A stretch of DNA of 47,980 nucleotides from Flavobacterium amniphilum (GTDB lineage: Bacteria > Bacteroidota > Bacteroidia > Flavobacteriales > Flavobacteriaceae): assembly GCF_023634845.1 (NCBI RefSeq), contig NZ_JAMLJL010000023.1:1-47980 (forward strand). The letters are read 5' to 3'. Shown here piece after piece: positions 1-6,901 of this stretch. Position 1 is the stretch's first letter. Every line of letters starts with the position of its first letter. The position numbers were made by a program, and so were the translations under genes. The notes below the pieces were generated by a model that saw nothing but the letters and a program-made list of their open reading frames with translations, did no database searches and was not told the origin of the DNA.

Positions 1-105
1 GGCAGAGGACTATTGCGCTATATAAGTAACGAGCTTGGCGGATTTGATAGTTCACCTCTGCTTTCCTTTGAAAAAGATAATCATTTTTTATCTAAGACAA
101 AGTAA
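1..105 (+). CDS. C-terminal tail of an unidentified protein, cut by the left window edge
   Basis: Frame 1 is open from the window edge to a TAA at 103-105 and gives 34 residues, starting GRGLLRYISNELGGF and ending in a lysine-rich tail. I do not recognise the family. It is followed at once by an inverted copy of the CGGATTTGCAATCCG repeat and the hairpin of the 88-bp repeat, as the immunity-like gene at 518-1144 is. By analogy it may be the end of another toxin or immunity module of the same locus. The frame is short and could be open by chance. Confidence 0.3.
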   Translation, partial: GRGLLRYISNELGGFDSSPLLSFEKDNHFLSKTK

Positions 106-147
106 AGGCGGATTTGCAATCCGTGCCCGCAAAGAGAATAAAATTGA

Positions 148-235
148 GAAAAATCCCAGTCGGTATGATTGGGATTTTTTGTTAGATTTGTTTTGAAGTA
201 GATTGTGAGCACGGATTGCAAATCCGCGCTATCGG
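148..235 (+). repeat. 88-bp direct repeat, copy 1, with terminator-like hairpin
   Basis: This copy is matched almost base for base at 1108-1195. It begins with a 12-bp stem (AAAATCCCAGTC / GATTGGGATTTT, one G-T pair, 5-nt loop) followed by a T-run, which looks like a rho-independent terminator. It continues through TTAGATTTGTTTTGAAG and ends with GCACGGATTGCAAATCC and CGCTATCGGG. The last part is also present inverted at about 107-129. The repeat flanks the orphan toxin/immunity pair on its left side. Confidence 0.85.
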
Positions 236-505
236 GTTCATAAAAATATTGCTGAACAAGTAACAATAAAACCCAATGGAGTAAAAGGTAAAGTTAGAAT
301 GGATAACGTTAGTACTAATAATGGTAAAATTGCATTAACCGAAGGTAAATCATCAGCAACAGCTCGATTAACTAAAAATCAAAAAAGTGGGTTTCCAGCT
401 TTAGAAAAAAAAGGTGGAACTGTTGTTGGGAACAAAGGAACTGCGCAAGGTTATCCAGCTGGAACAAAAATTCCTCCTACGAAAGTTGATATTAAAAGAC
501 CCTAA
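236..505 (+). pseudogene. Orphan C-terminal toxin tip, PD-(D/E)xK nuclease-like (Rhs/CDI-type polymorphic toxin fragment)
   Basis: The frame is open from about 209, but the first ATG is at 299 (68 residues from there). The residues before that ATG (HKNIAEQVTIKPNGVKG) read as protein, so the module is probably a displaced C-terminal tip lacking its carrier. The motif ALTEGKSS gives the ExK half of a PD-(D/E)xK nuclease site, with the preceding MDNV as a possible upstream Asp and NQKSGFPALE after it. Polymorphic toxins of the Rhs and CDI types carry nucleases of this kind at the C-terminus. The frame starts exactly where repeat copy 1 ends, and the probable immunity gene follows 12 bp later. 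Expression from ATG299 is possible but would lose the N-terminal part of the fold. The nuclease call rests on motifs only. Confidence 0.5.
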
Positions 506-517
506 TAGTTAAATAAT

Positions 518-1144
518 ATGGCAGATAATGTTTTAAAAGATATTTTATTAGATTACTTGGATAAAGAATTAATCCAATATAATTTTAAATTGAATAAAAA
601 ACTTGGTGAGTTTACAAGTAAAAGTAAAGAGGGTTGGAAAAAACTTCAATTAATATTTCTAATAAGAGATGAAGGTTGGGAAATAAACTTGGGAATGCTA
701 ATAAGAAAAGATTTGGTTGAAAATATTTATCACAAAGCTTCTTATTACGAACCAAAATATCATAAAATCACCCCAACAATAGGAACAACAATTGAAAACT
801 ATATCAATGATGGTAAAAATCATCGTTTCTGTTTAAATTCAAATAAGGATTTAGCATTTTGTTATACTGAAATTCTTAAATTGTTTAAAGAAATAGCTTT
901 ACCTTTTTTTGAAAAGTATGATAGAATTGAAGAAATTGAAAAAGCTGTTAATATGAAAAATAGAGATAGTGTTTTTTCAGGAATTAAATATGGTGGAAAC
1001 ATAGGAATCATATTAGCAAAGCTGGTGGATAACCCTGATTATGAATATGGTGACGAAGATGAAAAAGATACTCCCAAAGCTATTCGTTTAGCATACAAAA
1101 ACAAGATAAAAATCCCAGTCGGTATGATTGGGATTTTTTGTTAG
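518..1144 (+). CDS. Probable immunity protein for the adjacent toxin tip
   Basis: This 208-residue protein has no signal peptide or membrane segment and is rich in Lys, Glu, Ile and Asn, so it should be cytosolic. I recognise no named family. The immunity call comes from position: it follows the toxin-like frame by 12 bp on the same strand, has the usual immunity-protein size, and is AT-rich like its partner. The last residues (KIPVGMIGIFC) are encoded by the start of repeat copy 2 at 1108-1195, so the native C-terminus may have been replaced when the repeat joined the gene, or the repeat hairpin doubles as the gene's terminator. A plain hypothetical protein remains possible. Confidence 0.55.
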   Translation: MADNVLKDILLDYLDKELIQYNFKLNKKLGEFTSKSKEGWKKLQLIFLIRDEGWEINLGMLIRKDLVENIYHKASYYEPKYHKITPTIGTTIENYINDGKNHRFCLNSNKDLAFCYTEILKLFKEIALPFFEKYDRIEEIEKAVNMKNRDSVFSGIKYGGNIGIILAKLVDNPDYEYGDEDEKDTPKAIRLAYKNKIKIPVGMIGIFC

Positions 1145-1195
1145 ATTTGTTTTGAAGTAGATTGTGAGCACGGATTGCAAATCCGCGCTATCGGG
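1108..1195 (+). repeat. 88-bp direct repeat, copy 2
   Basis: This is a near-identical partner of 148-235, including the 12-bp hairpin with T-run and the GGATTGCAAATCC element. It overlaps the last codons of the immunity-like gene. Together the copies enclose a cassette of about 960 bp holding the toxin tip and immunity gene, the arrangement expected if such cassettes are gained or duplicated by recombination between repeats. Confidence 0.85.
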
Positions 1196-1238
1196 ACAGA
1201 TAAAGGCGAAAGCAGGAAAAAGCTCCTGAAAAAAATAA

Positions 1239-1254
1239 CCCGATAGCTATCGGG
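1239..1254. repeat. 16-bp perfect palindrome CCCGATAGCTATCGGG
   Basis: The palindrome lies just downstream of repeat copy 2 and reuses its GCTATCGGG end in inverted form. The segment before it (about 1196-1228, AGATAAAGGCGAAAGCAGG) recurs with small changes at 3210-3229, so it belongs to the dispersed repeat family of this locus rather than to a specific operator. Confidence 0.6.
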
Positions 1255-1297
1255 ATTGCGAAGCGGTTGAAATTTATGATAAAAACCAAACTTATAA

Positions 1298-2356
1298 TCA
1301 TACCAATTCCATTTTTCCTACCGTTTTTTCTTCAAGTTCCAACAGGTACCTTTTTCGCCAAAGTCCGCCGCCATAACCTGTCAATTGTCCGTTTGAGCCA
1401 ATAACCCTATGGCACGGAATTATAATAGAAATTCTGTTCATTCCATTTGCATTTGCAACCGCTCTTACACTTTCAGGACTTCCAATTGCTATTGCCTGTT
1501 CTTTATAAGCTTTTGTTTGTCCGTAAGGGATGAGTTGCAATGCAGTCCAAATTTTATTTTGAAAGTTGGTTCCCGGTGTATGTAACGGAACAGAAAATTC
1601 TTTTCTTCTGCCGTTAAAATATTCTTGCAATTCGATTTCCAATGTGTCAAAATGTTTGTTGTTTCCTTGAATAATTATTGCATTTAAAAGTTTTGCAATC
1701 GACTTTAATTCTGTTTCCAACATTTTTCTATCCGTAAATTCTAACAGGCAAATTCCTTGATTGGTAGCACAAACAAGCATTGGCCCTAATGGCGTCTCTA
1801 TTCTTTTTAAGTCAATTATATTTTGCTGTTTGCCTTGTTTTGGTGAAACGCCAACTATATTTTTAAATGTGTCTCCAAAACCACTTAACGATTCAAAACC
1901 TATGTCAAAAGCAGTATGTGTTACACTTTCACCATTTTGTATTTTTTTAAATGCCGAGTTTATTCTGAACATTCTTTGATATGCCTGAAAGGTAATGCCG
2001 TGATTTTTTAAAAACCACCGTCTTATCTGGCTTGGTTCAATCCCTTTTTGTTTAAGGTCGTGGTCTTTGAATTTTAAAGTTGGATTTTCTGAAAGTTCAT
2101 TAATAATTTTCTGAAATTCTATTGGAGTATGGTTTAACGTTTTTAAAGGATTACAAATTTTACAAGCCCTGTAACCTTTGAGAATGCATTCTTCTGAAGT
2201 CTTCAAAAATTCAACATTTACCAATTTCGGTTTTCGTGCCGTGCAAGGCGGTCTGCAAAAAATGCCAGTGGTTTTAACAGCCGTAAAAAAGACACCTTCA
2301 AATGAAGTGTCTTTTTCAACTATTGCTTTGTACATTATTTCGTCTGTCAATTCCAT
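1298..2356 (-). CDS. ada: Ada-type bifunctional regulator / O6-methylguanine-DNA methyltransferase
   Basis: The 352-residue protein has the three Ada parts in order. An N-terminal zinc domain carries C34, C38, C65 and C68 (FCRPPC, ACKIC); C34 corresponds to the methyl-phosphotriester acceptor Cys38 of E. coli Ada. An AraC-type helix-turn-helix spans about residues 105-172. A C-terminal methyltransferase domain has the active-site motif PCHRV with C315. Proteins of this family remove methyl groups from phosphotriesters and O6-methylguanine and, once methylated, activate alkylation-response genes. The start lies 2 bp from the stop of the upstream PEP-mutase-family gene (2359-3129), so the two are almost certainly cotranscribed. 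The linker between HTH and methyltransferase is of normal size and all key residues are present. Confidence 0.93.
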   Translation of the reverse strand: MELTDEIMYKAIVEKDTSFEGVFFTAVKTTGIFCRPPCTARKPKLVNVEFLKTSEECILKGYRACKICNPLKTLNHTPIEFQKIINELSENPTLKFKDHDLKQKGIEPSQIRRWFLKNHGITFQAYQRMFRINSAFKKIQNGESVTHTAFDIGFESLSGFGDTFKNIVGVSPKQGKQQNIIDLKRIETPLGPMLVCATNQGICLLEFTDRKMLETELKSIAKLLNAIIIQGNNKHFDTLEIELQEYFNGRRKEFSVPLHTPGTNFQNKIWTALQLIPYGQTKAYKEQAIAIGSPESVRAVANANGMNRISIIIPCHRVIGSNGQLTGYGGGLWRKRYLLELEEKTVGKMELV

Positions 2357-2358
2357 TA

Positions 2359-3129
2359 TTAAAACAAAGCCTTAAAAGATTGTTCAGTCAAATTTTTTGT
2401 TGTCATATTTTCCAATGCTGTATAAGCATAACTGTTTAAAAAATTACCCATACTTATTCTTTTTACTCCAATTTTTTGAAGGGTTTCAAAATTGGGTAAT
2501 TCCGGCATACACATTACATTTAGCGGTAATTTAGTTTGCAAAACAATTGTGGCAATATCACTTTCTTTTGTAATGCAAGGTAAAAATATTCCGTCAGAAC
2601 CAGCCTGTTCATACATTTTTAATCTTTCATTTGTAACTTGTAGCGTATTCGGGACATTCAAAAGAAAACTATCACATCTTACATTGATGAAAATTGAAAT
2701 TCCTTGTTGTGTTAAAATGGTTTTTACTTCTTTTAAAAGCCGGGAAAATGGAACACAGTCTTTAAGTTTCCGTTCGTTGTTTTCAATAAAACTATCTTCA
2801 ATATTTATTCCTGCAATACCTAATTTTTCTAATGTAATGATGTTGTCGGTAATTTCTGTTGCCGTTTTTCCATAACCAAATTCAATGTCCACAGATAGCG
2901 GAAGTGTGACACTTTTTTTAATTCTTTCAACAATAAATAATACATCTGAAAACGGCATTTGCTCTCCATCTTCATACCCTAATGAATGGGCAATCGCAGC
3001 ACTTGAAGTTCCAATTGCCTGAAAGTTTAACTTCTCATAGATTTTTGCACTCTGTACATTCCAGACATTTCCAATAATCAAAGGTTGTGTCTGATTATGT
3101 AATTCTTTAAATTTTAAATATGTTGTCAT
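2359..3129 (-). CDS. Isocitrate lyase / PEP mutase family protein
   Basis: A TIM-barrel enzyme of about 256 residues. The early GNVWN segment, the AIGTSSAAIAHSLGY stretch, SVDIEFGYG and GINIEDS are typical of the PEP mutase / isocitrate lyase superfamily, which makes or breaks C-C or P-C bonds in oxo-acids with Mg2+. The usual DxDxGYG motif reads DIEFGYG here, so the exact substrate is unclear. An in-frame ATG exists at 3174, but an exact -7 box TATCTTTG lies at 3147-3154, inside that extension. The start at 3129 is therefore preferred and makes the peptide begin MTTYLKFKELH, like relatives. It is the first gene of a two-gene operon with ada. Confidence 0.8.
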   Translation of the reverse strand: MTTYLKFKELHNQTQPLIIGNVWNVQSAKIYEKLNFQAIGTSSAAIAHSLGYEDGEQMPFSDVLFIVERIKKSVTLPLSVDIEFGYGKTATEITDNIITLEKLGIAGINIEDSFIENNERKLKDCVPFSRLLKEVKTILTQQGISIFINVRCDSFLLNVPNTLQVTNERLKMYEQAGSDGIFLPCITKESDIATIVLQTKLPLNVMCMPELPNFETLQKIGVKRISMGNFLNSYAYTALENMTTKNLTEQSFKALF

Positions 3130-3146
3130 TTCTTTATTTGTTTGTA

Positions 3147-3178
3147 CAAAGATATTCTTAGGCTCTGTGGCCATACAA
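3147..3178 (-). promoter_or_regulatory. Bacteroidota-type promoter for the PEP-mutase-family gene and ada
   Basis: On the minus strand a TTG (3176-3178) is followed after 21 bp by TATCTTTG (3147-3154), an exact match to the Bacteroidota TTG-N17-23-TAnnTTTG promoter. It lies about 17 bp before the ATG at 3129 and excludes the longer start at 3174. Confidence 0.6.
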
Positions 3179-3272
3179 CCGAAAAATTGACAAGTATTTT
3201 TTTGTAGAGAGATAAAGGCGTAAGCAGGATACGGGCGAAGCGAAACTATTTCTTTAGCATAAAAAGGAAGAT

Positions 3273-3301
3273 AAAATCCCAGTCACTATGATTGGGATTG
3301 T
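3273..3301. repeat. Hairpin repeat, variant copy 3
   Basis: AATCCCAGTC-ACTAT-GATTGGGATT repeats the stem of the 88-bp repeats with a different loop. It is followed by ATTAGATTTGTTTTGAAGTGG, as in copies 1 and 2, but diverges after GGGCACGAGCGAG. It is part of the 560-bp gene-free stretch 3175-3734. Confidence 0.7.
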
Positions 3302-3376
3302 ATTAGATTTGTTTTGAAGTGGATTGTGGGCACGAGCGAGACACTCACACCACCGTAGGATTTCATACTATAAAGA

Positions 3377-3502
3377 GTTGTGGCAAAAAAATCAAACGTA
3401 AAAATTTTGCCACAACTTTTAGCGTGGCAAAATTTTTAAAACTGAAAAAATTGCCACACTTTTTGTGGCAATTTTTCAAAAACTATTTTTTTTTGCCACA
3501 AG
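3377..3502. repeat. Cluster of alternating GTGGCAA / TTGCCAC hairpins
   Basis: Six copies of GTGGCAA or its complement alternate in orientation. GTTGTGGCAAAA (3377-3388) pairs perfectly with TTTTGCCACAAC (3405-3416). GTGGCAA (3424-3430) pairs with TTGCCAC (3451-3457). AAAAATTGCCAC (3446-3457) pairs with GTGGCAATTTTT (3465-3476), and a last TTGCCACA lies at 3493-3500. Several mutually exclusive 12-bp stems are possible. A 74-codon open frame crosses it but looks accidental. Confidence 0.7.
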
Positions 3503-3637
3503 TTGAGACGAGTACCAAAAAAGATAGTGTAGCGTTTTTTTAGCATATAAAACGAGATAAAAACCCTCGCTGTGCAATCCCGTCGTTAATCCGGATATAG
3601 AACTATAAATCATGTATGATTATCCTTATTTATTTGT

Positions 3638-3724
3638 GGAGACGAACACCAAAAAGACAATAAAGCTTTCGTTTAACCTAAAAAAAACAAGATACAATCC
3701 CAGTCACTATGATTGGGATTGTAT
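3638..3724 (+). repeat. Gene-tail relic plus hairpin repeat, copy 4
   Basis: The frame GDEHQKDNKAFV followed by TAA (3638-3676) has no start and looks like the leftover C-terminus of a protein. A decayed copy of the same tail lies at 3505-3543. About 20 bp later comes the hairpin ACAATCCCAGTC / GATTGGGATTGT (3695-3724), which may now serve as terminator for the converging nitronate monooxygenase operon ending at 3735. Confidence 0.45.
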
Positions 3725-3734
3725 TCTATATTCT

Positions 3735-4814
3735 TTAAATATCCTTCCAGTACTTTGGGACTTCCTCAATAATTGATTTCATCAATACTTCCGCTTTTTT
3801 GTGTTTGAGTATGGGAGCAATCTGTCCGCTCCAGAATAGGATCATGTCCCATTTTTGTTGGTCCAGGGCTGCCGTTCTCAAGGAAGACATGAGCGTGGTT
3901 TGCAGCGGGAAAGGCAGGAGTTGGTTTTCCTTTCCGGTGATTTCTTTTGCCAGACGTGTAGCGATGCCTCTTCCCAGACGGCCTGTAAAAGCGCGGGACA
4001 GCATGGTATTCCGGGAAGCTTCGGAAAACAGCATTTCCCGGTGGATTGGCAGAGCGCCTGATTCATCACAGGCTAAGAAAGCTGTACCAATTTGTGCTGC
4101 TTCCGCTCCAAGAAGTAAAGCAGCAGCCACACCACGGCCATCGGCAATACCACCGGCCGCGATGATAGGGATTTTGACTTTCTCCCTGATCAACTGGATA
4201 AGAACAAAAGTCCCCACGGTTGATGCTTCGGGAGTATTTAAGAAAGAAGGACGGTGTCCGCCCGATTCAAAACCCGATGCGATAATCATATCCACACCTG
4301 CATTTTCAAGGAATATAGCCTCATCCAGGGTAGTGGCGGCACCGACAGTCTTAATGCCTTTTTTGCGGCAGTCTTCCAGTATGGTTTGTGAAGGCACACC
4401 AAAGACAAAGCTGAATACTTTTGGCCTGGCCTCCAATACTACCTCAACCTGATTTTCAAAGCGCGATTTGAAAGCGGACGGTTTATAGGGAAAAGGGATA
4501 GCTGCTTCATCAAAATACGGTTTCAGCAACTGTTTTGTTTTCCCGAAATGTTCATCCGTAATGCCACTTTCGGGAGCATCGGTATCAGAAACCCATAAAT
4601 TGATATTGTATGGCTTATCGGTAGCTGTTTTGATCTCTTTGTCCAACTCGTGAATTTCCTGCGGGGTGAGGGTATAGGCACCATAACCACCCAGACCACC
4701 CATGTTGGATACTTTGGACAATAGTTTGACTGTGGAAAGCTTTCCGCCGAAGGGTCCCTGTAAAATAGGGTAATCAATCCCGAGAATCTTCTTTACCCTT
4801 GTATCGTACCACAT
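3735..4814 (-). CDS. Nitronate monooxygenase (2-nitropropane dioxygenase family)
   Basis: A 359-residue FMN-dependent TIM-barrel enzyme that oxidises alkyl nitronates to carbonyl compounds and nitrite. The N-terminal PILQGPFGG flavin loop, GFESGGHRPS with the probable catalytic H187, and the phosphate-binding AAGGIADGRGVAAALLLGA (residues 219-237) are all intact. Length is normal for the family. It is the last gene of a five-gene minus-strand operon (yceI-like, tautomerase, SDR, NTF2-like, this gene) with gaps of 1-18 bp, and its start lies 10 bp after the NTF2-like stop. Enzymes of this family detoxify propionate-3-nitronate or related nitro compounds; the true substrate here is unknown. Confidence 0.88.
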   Translation of the reverse strand: MWYDTRVKKILGIDYPILQGPFGGKLSTVKLLSKVSNMGGLGGYGAYTLTPQEIHELDKEIKTATDKPYNINLWVSDTDAPESGITDEHFGKTKQLLKPYFDEAAIPFPYKPSAFKSRFENQVEVVLEARPKVFSFVFGVPSQTILEDCRKKGIKTVGAATTLDEAIFLENAGVDMIIASGFESGGHRPSFLNTPEASTVGTFVLIQLIREKVKIPIIAAGGIADGRGVAAALLLGAEAAQIGTAFLACDESGALPIHREMLFSEASRNTMLSRAFTGRLGRGIATRLAKEITGKENQLLPFPLQTTLMSSLRTAALDQQKWDMILFWSGQIAPILKHKKAEVLMKSIIEEVPKYWKDI

Positions 4815-4824
4815 ACTATTGTTT

Positions 4825-5277
4825 TTAAGGTTTTATATCGGTAAGCATTTTATTTACGATGACCCATTTCCCGTTTATTTTATGGAAAGAAAGTAAATCC
4901 TGATAATGGAAATCGTACATTTCAACTGTGATGTCAGCTATTGCTATCGAATTTACGACTTTAATTGCAATAATTTTGCCTTTGAACGGTTTTCCCGAGT
5001 CTTTCGGACTTTGGCGGTTTTGAACCCCGTCAAGGTATTGGTCCAGCGTTTTGGCATAGGGAACACCTTTGACATCCCCAAACAGTAAGGTTCCTTCATT
5101 AAAAGATTCTTTCAAAAGACTTATATCTCCTTCATAAATCCCTTTCAGGTAATAATTTTCGATTACTACCGTGATCGCCACTATATCCTGTTCATTTGTT
5201 CTCATTGTGTTGTTATTTTGTGCTTTTATGCCCTGGATGAAGCAGAGCATAAAAGCGGTTAAGAAATAGGTTTTCAT
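4825..5277 (-). CDS. Exported NTF2-like (SnoaL / lumazine-binding type) protein
   Basis: The 150-residue protein starts with a signal peptide (MKTYFLTAFMLCFIQGIKAQ) and should be exported. The remainder, with a helical start (DIVAITVVIENYYLKGIYEGD), then FNEGTLLFGDVKG and the final strands DLLSFHKINGKWVIVNKML, has the alternation seen in NTF2-like small cone-shaped barrels. These are often annotated as putative lumazine-binding or DUF4440-type proteins. No catalytic residue can be named. It is the fourth gene of the operon, 1 bp after the SDR stop. The fold call is fairly safe; the role is unknown. Confidence 0.7.
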   Translation of the reverse strand: MKTYFLTAFMLCFIQGIKAQNNNTMRTNEQDIVAITVVIENYYLKGIYEGDISLLKESFNEGTLLFGDVKGVPYAKTLDQYLDGVQNRQSPKDSGKPFKGKIIAIKVVNSIAIADITVEMYDFHYQDLLSFHKINGKWVIVNKMLTDIKP

Positions 5278-5278
5278 T

Positions 5279-6013
5279 TTAATTTAAGTTGTGACCGGCA
5301 CCTTTACCGCCGTCGACATTGATGATGGATCCGGTGATGAAATTGCTTTTGGCTACGGTATAGACCATTTCGGCTACATCATTGATTTCACCCACACGGT
5401 TGAGTAAGTGCAATCCGGCAGTGGCATCGGCATTGTTGCCATGCATGGGAGTGCGGATAACGCCCGGAGCAACGGTATTGACCCTGATGTTTTGCTTTCC
5501 GAACTCGGCTGCCAGTTGGATTGTTAAGGCATGAATGGCACCCTTACTTGCTATGGGAGCTGAAGCAGGCCATCCTCCCAGACCATGGTTTACCAGTGGT
5601 GTACCGATATTAATCACGACACCATCTTTTTGTTTGAGCATTTGCGGGATGAACGCCTGCGTGGTGAAATACGTGCCTTTTAAGTTGGTTTTCAGGAAGC
5701 GGTCGAGGTATTCTTCATCGACTTCCAGAAACGGTTTGCTTTCAAAAATACCCGCGTTATTGATCAGGATATCGGCAGAACCGAATTTCTCCATGGCTTT
5801 GGCTACCAATAATTCGCCGGTTTCCTTAAGACTTACATCGCCTACGACCATGGCGAGGTTGTCACCGGCCCCCAGTTCATTGAATGCCTTGTCCAATGCT
5901 GTTTTGGTTACCGAATTGATGACCACATTATCTCCTTTGTCTAAAAAGTATTTTGCAATACCTTTTCCTATTCCGGAGGCTGCTCCGGTTACGATTACTG
6001 TTTTTGCTTTCAT
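5279..6013 (-). CDS. Short-chain dehydrogenase/reductase family protein lacking the catalytic Tyr
   Basis: A 244-residue Rossmann protein with the cofactor loop TGAASGIG (residues 9-16), GDV at 58-60, the NNAG motif at 85-88 and an Asn in TNLKG (110). The C-terminal block NIRVNTVAPGVIRTPM is typical of classical SDRs. The catalytic YxxxK motif reads PIASK: Lys157 is kept but Pro153 replaces Tyr. The Ser-bearing NISS strand reads NIGTPL, leaving only Thr138 near the usual position. The protein probably binds NAD(P) but may not use the standard mechanism. It is third in the five-gene operon, 6 bp after the tautomerase. Confidence 0.85.
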   Translation of the reverse strand: MKAKTVIVTGAASGIGKGIAKYFLDKGDNVVINSVTKTALDKAFNELGAGDNLAMVVGDVSLKETGELLVAKAMEKFGSADILINNAGIFESKPFLEVDEEYLDRFLKTNLKGTYFTTQAFIPQMLKQKDGVVINIGTPLVNHGLGGWPASAPIASKGAIHALTIQLAAEFGKQNIRVNTVAPGVIRTPMHGNNADATAGLHLLNRVGEINDVAEMVYTVAKSNFITGSIINVDGGKGAGHNLN

Positions 6014-6019
6014 AATAAC

Positions 6020-6238
6020 TTATTTTTTATCGGCTGTGATGCCTTTTTCCCTTAATACTGATACTTGTTCCCCGGCGTAGCCCCAATTGTCCAGTTCGAC
6101 TTCCTGAATGACGATGTGGGTAAGATGTGGATCTTTATTGAGTGTGTTTGATAACAGGTCAGTAATTCCTTTGATCAGGATTTGTTTTTGCTCACGGGAA
6201 ACTCCCTCCCGTGTCAATTCTATTTTTACATATGGCAT
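6020..6238 (-). CDS. Tautomerase family protein (4-oxalocrotonate tautomerase type)
   Basis: A 72-residue protein starting Met-Pro. Removal of Met exposes the catalytic N-terminal Pro1 of this superfamily. The pattern VKIELTREGVSREQKQILIKGIT, followed by a second beta strand (THIVIQEVELDNWGYAG), matches the beta-alpha-beta 4-OT fold, which normally assembles as a hexamer. Family members shift double bonds in keto-enol compounds. It is the second gene of the operon, 18 bp after the yceI-like gene and 6 bp before the SDR. Substrate unknown. Confidence 0.85.
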   Translation of the reverse strand: MPYVKIELTREGVSREQKQILIKGITDLLSNTLNKDPHLTHIVIQEVELDNWGYAGEQVSVLREKGITADKK

Positions 6239-6256
6239 GATGTTATTGTTTTGAGA

Positions 6257-6781
6257 TTAATTTTTAGCCGTTACGTTGATGTTTAAATCAAAATCGTTGT
6301 AGATAAGTGTATCGCCAAGATTGGTGAAGAAATTTCCGGAGCGGAACTTCATACCGTATTTGGTCCGGTCTATTTTGATGGCGCCGGACAGTGTAAGTGT
6401 ATCATCTGAATTATTGATATCAGCTTCAAAGGTTATGGGATGGGTGATATCTTTAATAGTCAGATTCCCTTCGATTGTCGCAGTATTATTATTTGGTATT
6501 ACCGAAGTGATTACAAAAGAAGCTTCAGGGTATTGTGATGAGCTGAAAAAATCATCCGAAGCAAGGTGGCCTGCGAATTGCGCATTTGTTTCAGGATCTT
6601 TGATATCCAGTATTTTAATGGATGTTGCGTCTATGATTACTTTACCTCCGGTTAAGCTACCGTTTTGCCAGGTAAATTCCCCTTCTTTTGTATTGATAGT
6701 ACCGTTGTGGGCACCGGTTACTTTTCTGCCAATCCAGTTGATTGTAGTCTGGTCATTGATCAATTTAAATTTTGTTTCCAT
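6257..6781 (-). CDS. YceI family lipocalin-like protein
   Basis: The 174-residue protein shows the YceI pattern: a start FKLINDQTTINWIGRKVTGAHNGTI, then GSLTGGKVIIDATSIKILDI, HLASDDFFSSSQYPEASFVITSV, ITHPITFEADI and a closing DFDLNINVTAK. YceI folds as a beta barrel that binds isoprenoid-like lipids. Unlike E. coli YceI, this copy has no signal peptide and is predicted cytosolic. It is the first gene of a five-gene operon. Two CRP-type palindromes lie 57-110 bp upstream. Confidence 0.88.
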   Translation of the reverse strand: METKFKLINDQTTINWIGRKVTGAHNGTINTKEGEFTWQNGSLTGGKVIIDATSIKILDIKDPETNAQFAGHLASDDFFSSSQYPEASFVITSVIPNNNTATIEGNLTIKDITHPITFEADINNSDDTLTLSGAIKIDRTKYGMKFRSGNFFTNLGDTLIYNDFDLNINVTAKN

Positions 6782-6837
6782 TTCTTTGTTGTATTAAAAT
6801 TACAGTACAAAGTTGGCCGGAAACCACAAGATGGTTA

Positions 6838-6853
6838 CGTGATCTGTGTCACA
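6838..6853. promoter_or_regulatory. CRP/FNR-type operator, promoter-proximal
   Basis: CGTGA-TCTGTG-TCACA differs by one base from the CRP consensus TGTGA-N6-TCACA. A near-consensus -7 box (CAACTTTG on the minus strand, 6808-6815) implies a start of transcription near 6802, which puts this site at about -43, a typical activator position. It would control the yceI-like operon. Confidence 0.6.
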
Positions 6854-6875
6854 TTCAAAAGCAGCGGCAGCATTA

Positions 6876-6891
6876 TGTGATGTGTGTCACA
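6876..6891. promoter_or_regulatory. CRP/FNR-type operator, promoter-distal, perfect consensus
   Basis: TGTGA-TGTGTG-TCACA matches the TGTGA-N6-TCACA palindrome exactly. Its centre is 38 bp upstream of the first site, at about -81 relative to the inferred start. Two Crp/Fnr-family regulators are encoded in this window (7865-8437 and 16227-16799), and the first is only about 1 kb away. Confidence 0.65.
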
Positions 6892-6901
6892 TTTTGGGAG
6901 T

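Noticed and set aside
3319..3543. 74-codon plus-strand open frame
   Set aside because: It is built from repeat DNA (hairpin copy 3, the GTGGCAA cluster and a decayed tail) with no protein-like composition; treated as repeats.
3799..4452. 217-codon plus-strand frame opposite the nitronate monooxygenase gene
   Set aside because: The minus-strand enzyme is complete with all motifs; this is an antisense shadow in higher-GC DNA.
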